Below are positions 25,201-37,021 of a stretch of DNA of 64,000 nucleotides, in pieces (position 1 is the first letter of the stretch; the number at the start of each line of letters is the position of its first letter). The stretch lies in the NCBI GenBank assembly GCA_037975125.1, contig CM075857.1, positions 19,317,997 through 19,381,996 of the forward strand. The letters are read 5' to 3'. Source of the DNA: Latrodectus hesperus (taxonomy: Eukaryota; Arthropoda; Arachnida; Araneae; Theridiidae). The notes under the pieces were generated by a model that saw only the letters and a list, made by a program, of their open reading frames with translations, ran no database searches and had not been told where the DNA came from. Position numbers and translations under genes: made by a program.

Positions 25201-27560
25201 GCTGTCGAATCGGTCATAATATGCAAATAGTGACAATAGAACGATAAACCAAACCAAAATCTACTTATCTTCCTTATTATAGTTTAAAAGACTGAAAATG
25301 AATGTGACTATTTTAGTCATGATCATTTAATATCTCCATGCTTAATTTTTAGTTCAATATATGCTTCGTATGACATACAAATTAGAAAATACATTATAAA
25401 AATCCACAATTGGCAACGTGTTTTGGAATTAGTTTCTATTCGAACGAATATTACTGGTCTTGTGCAGATAAACCATGTCGCAATTCAAACTCTGATCGCC
25501 ATTCATAGCTTTGTGAAGAAAGAACAAGTTTGGTAGAAAAAAAATCGATCTCGACTGATAATAAAATTTAAAATTCTGTAGGTAGACATATTGTTGAGAT
25601 ACACATAATTCAGGTTTATAACACAGATTTTATGTTGAAGATCTGAAAATTCTGATTATAACCAAATATTTAAAGACAGAAATTAATAATGTATATTTAA
25701 TTTCTTAAAATGAATAACCTGAAATTTCTGCCTTCATCATTATGAGCGAAAATGTAAATTTTCATCATTCTTACCTTTGTTGAATTAAGTTCAACTTCCT
25801 TAAGCACATCATTGAAATTATTGCGTTTTTGTTGAATTTTATCCACTCAAAATCTCTCCTAAATAATATCAATACCTTATAATATTTACCGAAAAAAATT
25901 TTTCTTGCATTTTGAGTAGTAAGCATCTCATTATCCACAACTTTTACTCGACCTCAATAAGTTTCTATTGCTTTTTTTCCCTCCAAATGTGATGCCATCT
26001 AACAAAGTAAAAATCAATTAAAACAAAAAGAATGAGCATAATACATACATACAGCAAGGTGAGTTCAAACAAGTTTAACTCTTCCCCAATCGTGCTTTCA
26101 CCTTTAAATATATAACCATAATATATATCATTTAAAATGTGTTCGAGTTTAAAGAATAAAAGAAATTCCACAAACTCCTACGATAATAGTTAAGATAATA
26201 ACCAGGAAATTATTTGAATTATATAAGTGGTTTTGAAACGATTCTCAAAAATAGATTTTTAACGATCTCCCACTAGGATGTGTTGAGTATATATAATAAC
26301 AACTTCTGTAACTGCAGAGTTTCGAGGAAATACTCACTTCGTTAATTATAAACTAAATTGTTTCGAATCTATTTGAATTTTGCGTGCGATATTATTGGGA
26401 AAGTTTCATTTGTGCGTCGGTGTTTCTTCTAATCTTATTATTATTGTTATTATTTGATTCTTAGATCATAACTTCCTTCTTATGTATATCGGTAGCGTAT
26501 ATGATATAATATATTTTAATGAACCTTAGTTAAGGAATAAGTAAGCTAGGGCAAAGAAATTTGTAAATTCTTTTAAGGTGATAGCTATTTTTGAAAACAT
26601 TTCTCTAAGGTCAGGAGATTTGTTACTTTCAAACTAGCTTTTTCAATTAAATTCTACTATCTACTTATTACATTTTTCTTGTTACTCTTGTTTTCGCTAA
26701 GAATTTAAAAATTTAAGTAATGTTTTTTTAAATAGGCAATTACTTTTTGCATTAAAAGATATATCATTAAATAAATAATAGTTGTCTCCTAATTTGTGGA
26801 AATGGCATTTGAACCCTGAGAACCCAAAGTGCGAAAATTTGGCAGATATTCAGGAGATTTACAAAAAACATCATTTTGCGCCTTCTATTATTTTTTTCTT
26901 TTAATCGAGAAAAGTTTTTTATTTTTCATGAATGAATAATCGTAAAAATAAGTTGTTTTGTTTTTTTAAATTATTTGAGCAAAATATCGTTGTGAAATTT
27001 TACAATAATCTAATAAAAATAATGACAAGAGAAAAATGTTTTTGTTTTATATAAATTATATAGCAATATGTAATCCTATAACATGGAACAACTTCATCGC
27101 ACACACATACACACACAAAAATTCTAATTTAAATATCAAAATTATGCAAACACACTTCAAAGTATTTTTTACAAAATAAATTTTTACAAGTTATGCTTGA
27201 ATAACCATGAAATAATATTTGGGGTATTTAAAATTGAATAATTATTAATTTCTATTGATTAAAATTTATTTTGTAAATAAGCAAGAAGAAAATAGCAAAT
27301 ATAACTATATAAATTCACTATTTCTACTTAAATTACAACACTAGAAAGAAATTTAAATGTTATTTATAAGATAATAATGGAAAAGGCACCCTATAACTGA
27401 AAGACTAATGGCCAAAGATACTCTAAGGCATTTGATAATCCATATTAAGTCTTCTGGAAGGAAATTTCATTGATGATGAACTTTACTCATGGTTCAGGAC
27501 TGTGAAAATCAAGAAAATTCTTAAGCGCCCGTACTGACTGCAAATAGCAGCCATCTCCTC
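25201..27560. other. AT-rich spacer, no gene recognised
   Basis: The minus-strand open frame 25965-26171 would encode one hydrophobic stretch (LLYVCIMLILFVLIDFYFV) followed by basic residues. No splice sites or family resemblance support it. Confidence 0.4.
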
Positions 27561-27569
27561 TTATTCAAT

Positions 27570-27640
27570 AGTGACTCAGATTGGATTCGAGAGCTTCAAC
27601 TTTGAAGATCTCACCACTAGGCTATGGTGTTTGTAGAATT
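27570..27640 (-). mobile_element. Decayed tRNA-like SINE head
   Basis: GATTCGAGAGCTTCAACTTT, then a segment ending ACCACTAGGCTATGG, has the layout of the family E head at 34270-34330 (B-box complement, then CCACTAGGCTATC) at low identity. Confidence 0.4.
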
Positions 27641-30374
27641 TGCAGACATAGATCTAGAGAAATCAGTGCCCAGAACAGTCAGTCACTTCTGGCAGAAATG
27701 AGAGTACTTACTGCCAGCCATAAAGAGTCAAACAGAGTTTGGATAGCATGTATGGATAAAACTTACTATCCAATGCAGCTTCGACATCATCCAACAGTTA
27801 TGCTTTCGTAGTGGCTTGTCAATTCCTGCTTGGCTGGATGCTTTCACTTGATAAGAAATCAGGAGAACATACTGATCAGGTATAAAATCGAACACATTTT
27901 CTATCAAGTAAAGTTAGGATAGCAGAACAGGGCAGTACAAAGTAGACATTGGTGCATCATCCTGATGAATTTTAACATTACAAAAGCCTCGAAGAGGAGA
28001 TCTATTCTCGTACCGTGACACATCTTAAATGGAATAGCTGCATTACAAATTGCTGTTAAAGCAAAAAAAGAGGACCAGAAGCCTTACCTAAAGCACTTTG
28101 TATCATTTATCCACGTTGCCATCAAACACGGATGTAATTACTACGATATGGAAAGTGTACATAAGATTCGTTAGAAAAGATAACTTAATGTTGATTTTTT
28201 GGATCTAATATTCATCATTAATCACACGATAAGAAGTGCCATGGTTTGTAATGTAGTTTCTATGGTAACTGATATCTATGTTGCTGTAACTTTCATTGAA
28301 TGAATTTTATTGTCAATTGCAAACGGCTCCATTTTTTGACCCAAAGTTCCTGATTTGTTGTTCAATTTGTTTTATTTTATATTCAATGTTGATTTAATGT
28401 TCAATAACATGTCTTTCTTTTAGGTTGTTGATTGTGAAAATACTCTAAGCTCTTTCAAAGGGCTGCGTATAACTGTTATGAAACCATAGATTCTATATTC
28501 TGATAACAGTCTTTGGATGTCGATTGGTATGAGCAACAAAAGTGTAAGAGAATTTTTTTGCATATATAGACTGTGATAGGCCACAATTTAACTTCCATTA
28601 ATGTCAAATATGTACTAAAAGTCACATTTCTTCTTCTTATTCGAGATATAACTACCTTTTTTCAACCCAAAGCAGCATTCAAATGCAATCTCTGTATCAG
28701 AAAAATAATTTAAATCTCATAATTAATTCTCATGGTAGGTGTCACCAACGCTGTTTGCTTTTTATGAATGCATTGAAAAGCTAATATTTGCGTATCAAAG
28801 CATGTCCGGTTTACTATATAAATTTCACTTGTATAGCATACTACGGTTTTAGGATAGGAATTCCAATGTCTGGTAGTGTGCATATGACATTACATAAAAG
28901 CAATTGGTAACAGTCAATTCATTAGAATTTTCGGTGACTTCGTGTAAAAATGTAGTTTTAAAAAACTGAATTTTAATGCCTATTTTCTCTTCAATAAGAC
29001 AATAAAATTAAATGATAATTTTTTTTGGGGGGGGGGGAAACATGCACATGAAGAACTTCGTAATTTCTAAATAATTGGAATTAATGGAAGATACTATGAA
29101 GGTTGTCCTATGTGAATGTTAAAGTGCTAAGTTGAAATATTTTAGTTGTTAATTCAAAATTTTAAAGTTCTTATTTAAATGAAATTATATTCTATCTAAT
29201 TAAAACCAATAAAAAAAGTACTGATTTCATTATTTGGTAACTAGAAAATAAGTTATATGGTCATATCTTGAAAATAAATCACTTTTCAATATACGACCTT
29301 AATTTGCTAAAACATACTAATCACATGCGTTGTTTAATATGAAAAGACTAGATAAATGAAAGGTTTACTTGGATCACGAACTTTTAATGGAAATGCAGAT
29401 GTTTTCATCCACTCAATCTATTTAACAACAATTACGTCGAATTATTAATTCGACCCAGGCTTGAGAAATATTATGTTGACACAAATTCTAATGTACTCAT
29501 ATTCCTTCATAATAGACTCGTATTAAATTATTTTTTGAAATGAAAAACGACTTTTACGATGCTGATGATGAATTAGCTATTAGAATGAAAATGTTGATTA
29601 CTTTTTATATAGTTAACCAGAATCATAACATTCCCGGAAAGGAATCATTGCATTGCAAATGAATATAAAAAGTGCATTAATTTAACTAATCTTATATAAA
29701 CACAACAATTCATTCTTATTAAAAATATCCTATTTATGTTTAAGAAGTATAAACTAGGAAGTCAAATGAAATTAATCATAATTAATCGTTGATATTACCT
29801 GTACAGGAAAAGATACTTTAAAATATAAAAAAATCTGAAATTTGGTTACGAATTTTTAAAGAAATAAATTTTGTTTGATCGTTTTCAAGACATTTATTCA
29901 TTTATCAAAAAATAATACAAAAATCGGAATTTATTGAAAACGATTATCAACTAAGACAGGGATTCTCTTCAAGTTTAGATAGACCCTTTGCGGGTTGGTG
30001 AATATTTAAAAGAGATATATATGCTACTTCAATAATTTATTGGGGGTTGAAGATAAATTTAAAAAACAGTCACACAAATTTTCTGAAATACCACATAAAC
30101 AATATATTATAAACTTAATGAACAACTTTTTTAATGTTTTATTGCCATTCGTAATCAAATTGTAATCTTTAAATTTTTCACGTGTAATCTTTAATGTTAT
30201 AAACAGGGTATTTGCTATGTATTATGAAGAAAAATATAAAAATATAAAGACAAATATTTTTTTTTAATTAACTGTAAAAAAATTATAATGGGGTCATTTG
30301 ACAATTTTCATTATCTCTATTCTATTCAACTTTAAAATTATTCTTTTTTTAATAAAATTAAGTAATTCTTTTAT
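27641..30374. other. Spacer, no gene recognised
   Basis: 27.64-28.15 kb is less AT-rich and may be an old unrecognised element; its open frame (27581-27811) starts in the SINE remnant. 29027-29037 is an 11-base G run after T8. The rest is plain. Confidence 0.4.
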
Positions 30375-31345
30375 AATGTGTCTAAAGAAAAATGGGAAAG
30401 AGTCAATCTAGAAAATTATTCTTTGAAAAGGTGTCCATGTAGAAAAAATGGGGAGGAGAAATAAAAAAATCCTTCTGTAGAAAGAGAAAAATGTAAATAG
30501 ATAAAAATGTGAAGGATCAAAGAAGAAAATCGTTCTTTGAAAAGATGTCCATAAAGAAAAAATGCGGATGAAAGAAGAAAATCATTCTTTGGAAAAAGCA
30601 AAATGTATATAGAAAAAAATGGGAGGGATCAAAGAAGAAAATCATTCTTTGAAAAGATGTCCATATATGAAAAAATGTGGTGGATGAAAGTAGAAAATCA
30701 TGCTTTGGAAAGGGAAAAATGTAAACAGAAAAATGTGAAGGATCAAAGAAGAAAATCACACTTTGAAAAACTCCATATAGAAAAAAAAGGGGAGGATCAA
30801 AGCAGAAATTTTTTTCTTTGAAAAGAGATCCACATAAAAGAAATGTGAAGGAATGAATGAAAAAAATAATTCATTCCAGAAAATCCTTTGAAGGGGCCAG
30901 TGAAAAAAAATCATTCTTTTAAAAAATGTCTATGTAGGAAAAATATGAAGGGATAAATAAAGGAACTCATTTTCTGAAAATGTGAAGGGATCAAGGGAGG
31001 AAACATACTTTGCAGAAAAAATTGTGAGCATGTAAAGTGCTCATGTAGAAAAAAATTTGATCCGTGGTTTGTGAAGAAAATAATTTAGTTTAAAGATGTT
31101 CATGTAGAAAAAAATGAAAAGGGGTCTATGAAGAAAGTCATAGATCCTCTCATATTTTTAATTCAAAAGCACATTCAAATTCTCGTATATTCAAATATAA
31201 AGTCTGCATCTGAAAAAAAAATTGAGGCCAGTTTATGAAAAAACTCATTCTTAGAAAAAGTGTTCATGTAGAAGAAAATGTGAAAAGTGGTCTATGAAGA
31301 AAATCATTCTTTTAAAATAAATTCATATATGAAAAAAATTTGAAA
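30375..31345 (+). repeat. Minisatellite, ~56-bp unit in ~114-bp dimers
   Basis: The motif TTTGAAAAG recurs at about 30423, 30537, 30651 and 30765, 114 bp apart. Half-way between come diverged partners (TGTAGAAAG or TTTGGAAA). Each unit also carries a GATCAAAGAAGAAAATCATT-like segment and a run with TCCATATAGAAAAAATG. The array becomes irregular after about 30840. Purine-rich on the plus strand, it gives long but meaningless frames on both strands (30416-30821). Confidence 0.85.
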
Positions 31346-32814
31346 AGCAATATAAATTTTTTTACTTTTCCTTACATTAACTTTCGTTTTTCATTCCAGT
31401 TGAAAGTTCTAAATTTATTAAAATCTTAAGGCAATACTTGATTTTAACTCATGCGTAAGGGATTACTTTAACAAGTTCTTCAGGAAAATGCATGTATTTA
31501 TATCCCCCTCAAAAAGAGTTGCACAATAGCTTATTGGCTAACCTACGGCTGCAAACATCGCGAAATTGTTTTAAACTGCGATGAAAAGGATGAGACTGAT
31601 ATCAAATATGAAATGGGGTGAAATATACAAACAAACAACCATGTGTAACCATAGGTCGCAATCATTAAATTCCAAAATAGGTGTTTAACAACAATCATTA
31701 GTAATTTACCAGATGGTAATAAAAAGTAATAAATTCCATTGTTGGTAATTAATCACCTTAAAATGAGGAAAGTCCTTGTAGGAATTGAGGTGGGTTGTAA
31801 TAATTGGAAAAAGTAATTTTACTATTAATGCCAAGAAGATGAGTAATTAAAGGCGTCAAAGGAGGTGCACTCATTTGGTTGGGAACGTGCCTCGGTGACC
31901 TAAAAGAGCTCAAAAGCTATTACCTTGTTTTCATTCCAAATATAAACACTCATAACAGGTTAAACTAAATATTACAAAACAATCCCATCGCTTGAAAAGA
32001 TGTGTGACCTTCAGAAATAATTCAAACGAATTCACTCAGCATAATCAAATGTTATTCAAATAAGCATTTCTTTTTATTTCGGTTCTTTTTTGTTCCTGGT
32101 TAGCGTGTTACTAGTTATCAGCAATCAGCTTAAAAGTTAATCTTTAACCTTTGTAGACAAATATGTTATTAACATCTTAAAGCAGAAATCTTTAATTAGA
32201 CATACTAATTACTTACTATTGAACTTTGAAATGTGACATCATTTGACCTTTAAGAAAACTTATCAATGCTGAAATATAAATGAGAATATACATTAATGAA
32301 AATGTTGCTTGAAAATGGCTTCAATAATCCAATGTGTTTAGTAATTTGAAAAAAAAAATTTTAGGAAAAATTAATAATGAATAATTATCGAGCAGTATTT
32401 TTTCTTTGAGTCTAAAAAAACACATCTGATTTACCACTCGAATTATATACTATTCAGAAATTTCAACTCTAATCATACTTTATAGCTGACGATTTGCCCA
32501 TTATTGTTGTAATGTCGAAGAAGAGCTTAAAGCAGACAATTGGAGCTTTTGAATCCACACGTAAAATTAATTTTCCTTGAATTGCACTTTTGAAATTCAT
32601 GAAAATTTTTTTATGCAAATGTTCATAGTTATATTATCTATATTGAGAAAAAAGAATTTGCAGAAAAATTTCCTGTCCTGTTATATGTCTGCTTACAAAT
32701 ATTGGTTTTTCATAATAAACTTTTGTTTCATTTCCGAGTAAATAATAATGTATCATTAATAAGTAAGATAATATAATCCATGCAAAAGAAGATGTTTACA
32801 TTGCTATGTATGCA
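31346..32814. other. Spacer, nothing recognised
   Basis: AT-rich. 31.5-31.65 kb and 31.85-31.95 kb are less AT-rich but were not recognised. Confidence 0.4.
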
Positions 32815-32950
32815 ATAATTATGTACTTAATCAGAAAATGGACTCGGGTTTCCCAAACGAATTCCAGGTTACCCAAATAGTGACTTGGAATTTGCCTAAG
32901 TAACCTGATCATCAATAAAAAGGATAAATCAAAGCAATTTTAAACCAAAA
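32815..32950 (+). repeat. Dispersed repeat family R4, copy 2
   Basis: ATGTACTTAATCAGAAAATG, then GACTCGGGTTTCCC, and later AAATCAAAGCAATTTTA match the other R4 copies. Confidence 0.6.
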
Positions 32951-33069
32951 CCATCTTATATAAATGCATGATTTTCCGTCTAGATTTTTTCTGATAAAAA
33001 AGAAATAAAGAAAAATAAGAATTTTAAATAAAATCATTAATGTAGTTTTGCAGTATGTTTTGAGCTAAA

Positions 33070-33190
33070 AATAAACATAAATGACCAGAAAAAATGAACC
33101 CAAGTTTTCCCTGCGTTCTTTAGGCAGAATATTAATCAATAAGAATAGAAAATCAAAGTAATTTTTTTACAAGCATTTTATAAACATGCG
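33070..33190 (+). repeat. Dispersed repeat family R4, copy 3
   Basis: GACCAGAAAAAATGAACCCA, then AGTTTTCCCTGCGTTCTTTA, then AATCAAAGTAATTTTTTTAC align with copy 2, 250 bp to its left. Confidence 0.6.
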
Positions 33191-33429
33191 TATCAAACAG
33201 GCTTTTTTTTTCTTTACTGTCTATATAAATAAAATACTTGTTCTTGTCATTTTGGCAAATTTTGTCCCACTTTGAGTATAAAAGGGATGCTTGAAATAGA
33301 ATAAAATTCACATCAGGATCCCGATCAGTGATTAACTTAAAACTTGGGGTATGTTTTATATCGAACTTTTGATTGGATTGTTATTGAATTAAACTGAATT
33401 TAATGGTGGATTAAAATAAATGTTTACTT

Positions 33430-33835
33430 ATGCTGTGATGCGCACCTCTTATTCAAAGAATGAACGTATGGTCTTATTCCTTTCTAATGTTTTTTGTATG
33501 TGTAACCACTGAGGTAGAAAAAATATATATTTCATCCGATTACCCAGACTTTCTATATTTCTGCATAATTTTTTTAAGAAAAATAACGATATTTACCATA
33601 GTTTTTCGATTTTTCAAAAAGTACTCTTTTTACACTCTGCAACGAATACGTTAACTTTTCACTCAATATGCCACAGATTGAGAAAGGACCAGGATAAACA
33701 GTAAAGGATTTTCGACTTCAATGTTTAATAACATGGTAACTAAAGGGAATTTTCAAGTCTTCCTCATTTTATTCCATTTGTTTTTAGCTTATTTTCATTT
33801 CGTATTGCATGAGATCTCATTTCGTATTGCAAAAC
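33430..33835 (+). repeat. Dispersed repeat family R3, copy 2
   Basis: The CACTCTGCAACGAATACG, TTCGACTTCAATGTTTAATA and TTTTATTCCATTTGTTTTTA segments occur in the same order as in the copy at 42165-42545. The open frames 33460-33654 and 33721-33930 fall within it. Confidence 0.5.
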
Positions 33836-33955
33836 CGTGCGCGTACATTAGGCTACATTCCTGTACCTTGTCTAGAATTGAGGTTTATCAGTTAGGCCAA
33901 GGCTGCAGAGTGGTAATCTTCATAATCTAGAAGCTGGGACCCATATGAAGATTCT

Positions 33956-34330
33956 GTTGTTGTTGTTACTTATATGATTCTTGGACAAGCCAAGCTCGAT
34001 AGCCGACGGCTAAGCAAAATTAAGGGTTGTCTTTCGTTTAATCAGAACACCACGAAGGTGAAAGCACGACTTTGTTCTATAGACTCCTCCGACAAATGAC
34101 ATCACCAGAGGGTCCACTCCCTCAATTTTGACTTTGATCTGGAGGGGAAGGAAATTTTTTCTAGACCATTACACCCATGGTAATTATTCAACGATCGATC
34201 ACAGGACTATCAATTCCACAGATTTATCGAGCATATACATCGCATGTACTAGGTGATTCTTTAGTGGCAATTGGAATCGAACTCATCCCTTCCGGAGGGA
34301 AGGTCGATGTCCTAACCACTAGGCTATCAC
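33956..34330 (-). mobile_element. SINE family E, minus-strand copy
   Basis: The same ~374-bp unit as 57100-57472, inverted. The head is at the right, with CCACTAGGCTATC and the B-box complement GGAATCGAACTC. The (GTT)n tail complement is at the left. ATTCT flanks both ends (33951-33955 and 34331-34335). The open frame 34177-34443 is a shadow. Confidence 0.8.
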
Positions 34331-34344
34331 ATTCTAGTAAAACC

Positions 34345-34470
34345 CTTTCAGGGTTAGGTACAAGGACCTCTGCTGGTGTTTACATTCTACAGTTCTTGAC
34401 CTGCCATCTGCAAAGGTACCATTTTACTTGGAGAATAGTGTGACGAGGCCCTATTCAACATGAGCGAACA
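34345..34470 (-). mobile_element. SINE family C body fragment
   Basis: Aligns at moderate identity with 39595-39725 and 35404-35510: GACCTCTGCTGG, TTGACCTGCCA, ACCATTTTACTTGGAGAATA, then CATGAGCGAACACC. The head is absent. Confidence 0.5.
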
Positions 34471-34571
34471 CCATTAGTTATTGTTGTTGCTTCCTTGTAC
34501 CTAGCCCTGAATCAGTCAGGCAGAAGCTGCCGGATGGGAGTTTTTGTAATTTAGAAGCAAGTATCAAGCAC

Positions 34572-35390
34572 CCTGGAACCAGGGGGTACGTGTACCTTCC
34601 TGGGGCTTGAGCAGCCACCAGGCGCGTCGGTAGGTGGTAGATCGCCGAATGTCCTGTAGGAATGACAGGATAGCCTTGAATATAGAATCAGAGGCCGCGA
34701 ACCAGCTCCCGTAAGCCCTGGTGTTATGCGATCCGTGCCTAGGGCTATTTGGCACCGCGGTAATGGTGTCTTAACGGAGCCTCTAGTTGCCTGGCAGAAC
34801 TTCTAGAGTAATTTGCCTTGCCCAGTATCTCAGGCAATGCTGGGTGGACTTATATTACCTGAGCTTTTTAATTGTTATCTTGTGGCTGAAAAGACACAAG
34901 CAAGTAACAAACCTTTCTGCATTTGCAGGTGAAGCCTCTGAAGTAGACCTTGCTGAAAAAGACAAGGGAACTCAGAGGCAATCTTGTAAAGGGGCAGCAA
35001 TGAATCCTTCACTTGAGGTAGAAATGACCTCCAAACCATCTTCTTCTGGTGAAAGTCAGGAAGCTATCCCTAGCATGACTGACTTTCTGACCAGATGGGA
35101 CTGTTTCAGCAAGACCTTATCTGCAGGAAATGTCATACGCAAGAGGAAACGGCCAAGCATATCATTTACGAATGCGAGGCTCTTGCCCTCCCTAGATTAA
35201 CTTCTTTAGGCATCATCCATACTAGAGAGTTACACCTAGACTCCATGAAAGGGTTATCGGACTTTATTAATAGAGTGGGTGACCCGAGCAACTGGAACTA
35301 GGAAACATTGGGTTTGGAGTTAATGGTACAAAATGCTGATAAAATCAGAGGTGCCCAATGACATACAAACCCAATTCTAAGAAGAAGAAG
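34572..35390 (+). mobile_element. 819-bp LINE-ended short retroelement, donor copy
   Basis: Flanked by the exact 13-bp duplication AAGTATCAAGCAC. The 5' end CCTGGAACCAGG, then GGGTACGTGTACC, can form two small hairpins, and the first ~230 bp are GC-rich and look structured. The 3' half carries the end of a LINE polyprotein (see 35095-35301). The tail is TAAGAAGAAGAAG, without poly(A). A second copy starts at exactly the same base at 43165. This argues for a defined 5' end with its own promoter rather than random 5' truncation: a short internally deleted LINE derivative or LINE-mobilised composite. Confidence 0.75.
35095..35301 (+). pseudogene. LINE polyprotein C-terminus within the short retroelement
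   Basis: The frame reads QQDLICRKCHTQEETAKHII, then YECEALALPRLTSLG, and ends at GDPSNWN plus stop, 86 bp before the AAG tail. C-x2-C, ETAKH and Y-E-C form the C-x2-C...H-x4-C knuckle of I/Jockey/R1-type LINEs. No reverse transcriptase precedes it, and the frame upstream contains stops. The equivalent stretch in the 43-kb copy has an extra base in the GGCCAGAGCATATC segment that breaks the knuckle. Confidence 0.7.
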
Positions 35391-36217
35391 AAGTATCAAG
35401 CACAAGACCCCCAATACTTGACTTGCCACCCCCAGAGATATCATTTCACTTGAAGGATACAATAATTACGACTTATATTACAAGTTCTAGTCGCCATTAG
35501 TGAAAACGACAGAGATTCTGTCAAATCGGGATTCGAACTCACTACCTTTTGATAATGAGAACTACTCCCTAATAAATTAAGCCACAAAGGCAACTAATTG
35601 TTAAATACATGTTTTAAGCAAAACTCGATATAGCTAGTAAATATTATTATTCCAATTTTTTCCGAAAATTAGGTATACATTTCCCACAGGTAGCCATATT
35701 CCGAAAAATATGGTTAGTCTGTCCGGCTCTTTTATTACCATATGTAAAGAAGTAAAAAAAAAAAATGAAATGAGCATTTCATGCAAAATTATTTTTGTTC
35801 AGCTACATATGCAATGTTGTACATAATCTGAGAATAAACTCAAATTTTCCGACCACTTTTGTCCAAGTGATCCTAATTCATAAAATTTAAAAAATTAATG
35901 TAATTTCAAATAAAAAGGCATTAAAATATTACAAAAAGCATATATATATTTTTTTTTGTACAATTATTACAACATGAACGAACGAATGAAGTGGAATTGG
36001 TTTAAGTATTACTACTATTTGCATAAGCAATAGAAATAATCAGTAATCTGTTATTAAATCACGAATCTAATGTTTAACCATTTCTTTCAAATTAGGGCAT
36101 GTAACTTACTTTGAAAAAACTGTAGAATGAAAACAGAAGTAGATAGAAGTATCTTACAAAACTGTAGAACGAAAACAAATTCAACTTTCTAAATTATATA
36201 TATATATAAAATTATTC

Positions 36218-36255
<38 letters not shown>

Positions 36256-36938
36256 TCACAAAAATATATTATTAAAAATTTAATTTGCTGTAATTCCAAA
36301 TATTTCAATAATATCTTAAACGAAAAAAAGTGTAAAAAAAGATATCAATATTTGCCCCTTTATTATACTAATATCATATTAGATTCAAATAATAAATTTT
36401 AAAAAATTGATTAATTTTTGATTAATTTTTAAAAGTTTTTCCAACTCTTACCACAACACATGCATAAAAACAAACATTTTATATTATATATATTTTAACT
36501 AGAATGCTTTATAGCAGGGGCAGTTAATGAAATAGTTAATATGAGTCATACATTTTTACTTTCCCTGCTAAAACTTATCACACACACACACACACAAATT
36601 CATACATTTCAAATATAAATACCATTTTTTCGCTTGAATGTTCAAAGTATTCGAATGAACAGAATTTGGAGAATGAGGAAAAGTTTTGTTGTCATAGCTA
36701 TGCACTTCTATGAGAACTAGTGTGTTGTCGTATTAATGTGGCTTATAAAATGGATGTGAATATTACTTTCATAAAGTTCATGCAATTATTCTGAACTATA
36801 TTTCAGAATTCTAGAAAAGCATTGTTTATAGAAACTGTCCTTTGCAAATAAACTTTGAAAATTTAAAGATAAAAAAATTTATATTCTAAATTAAATTGAT
36901 TAAAGTAGGAAATAAATTAATTTCTTAAATAAGTTAAT
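35391..36938 (+). repeat. 3' flank of the donor, duplicated at 43.98-45.47 kb by transduction
   Basis: This contains the right part of the family C SINE, an R4 copy (35820-35935) and ordinary AT-rich DNA. Its copy follows the short retroelement at 43165-45480. Identity ends at 36938. Differences include an AT expansion with a duplicated AAATTATTCACAAA at 36195-36262, present only here, and different (AC)n lengths. Confidence 0.85.
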
Positions 36939-37021
36939 ATATCATTTTTAAAATTTCAATAAATATAAATTATTGTATCTTAAATTTTCGATGGTAATAA
37001 ACTTTTTTTTAGTAATACTGT

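Larger units (their letters stand above)
34476..35600 (-). mobile_element. SINE family C, split by an 819-bp retroelement
   Basis: Right part 35404-35600: the head on the minus strand starts near 35600 (GTGGCTTAATTTATTAGGGA) and has a B box GAGTTCGAATCCC. Left part 34476-34558 holds the rest of the body and a (GTT)n-like tail complement. The two parts join through the 13-bp TSD AAGTATCAAGCAC (34559-34571 and 35391-35403). Related body sequence lies at 39480-39745, uninterrupted, which confirms the join. Confidence 0.8.

Noticed and set aside
25965..26171. Minus-strand 68-codon frame with one hydrophobic segment
   Set aside because: AT-rich sequence often gives such hydrophobic frames. No splice sites or homology support it.
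29020..29037. G-quadruplex or regulatory G run
   Set aside because: A single 11-base G run after T8 is a homopolymer tract. There is no set of separate G runs.
30416..30821. Proteins on either strand of the minisatellite
   Set aside because: Frames stay open only because the repeat lacks stops in some frames. Translations are low in complexity and shift with unit length.
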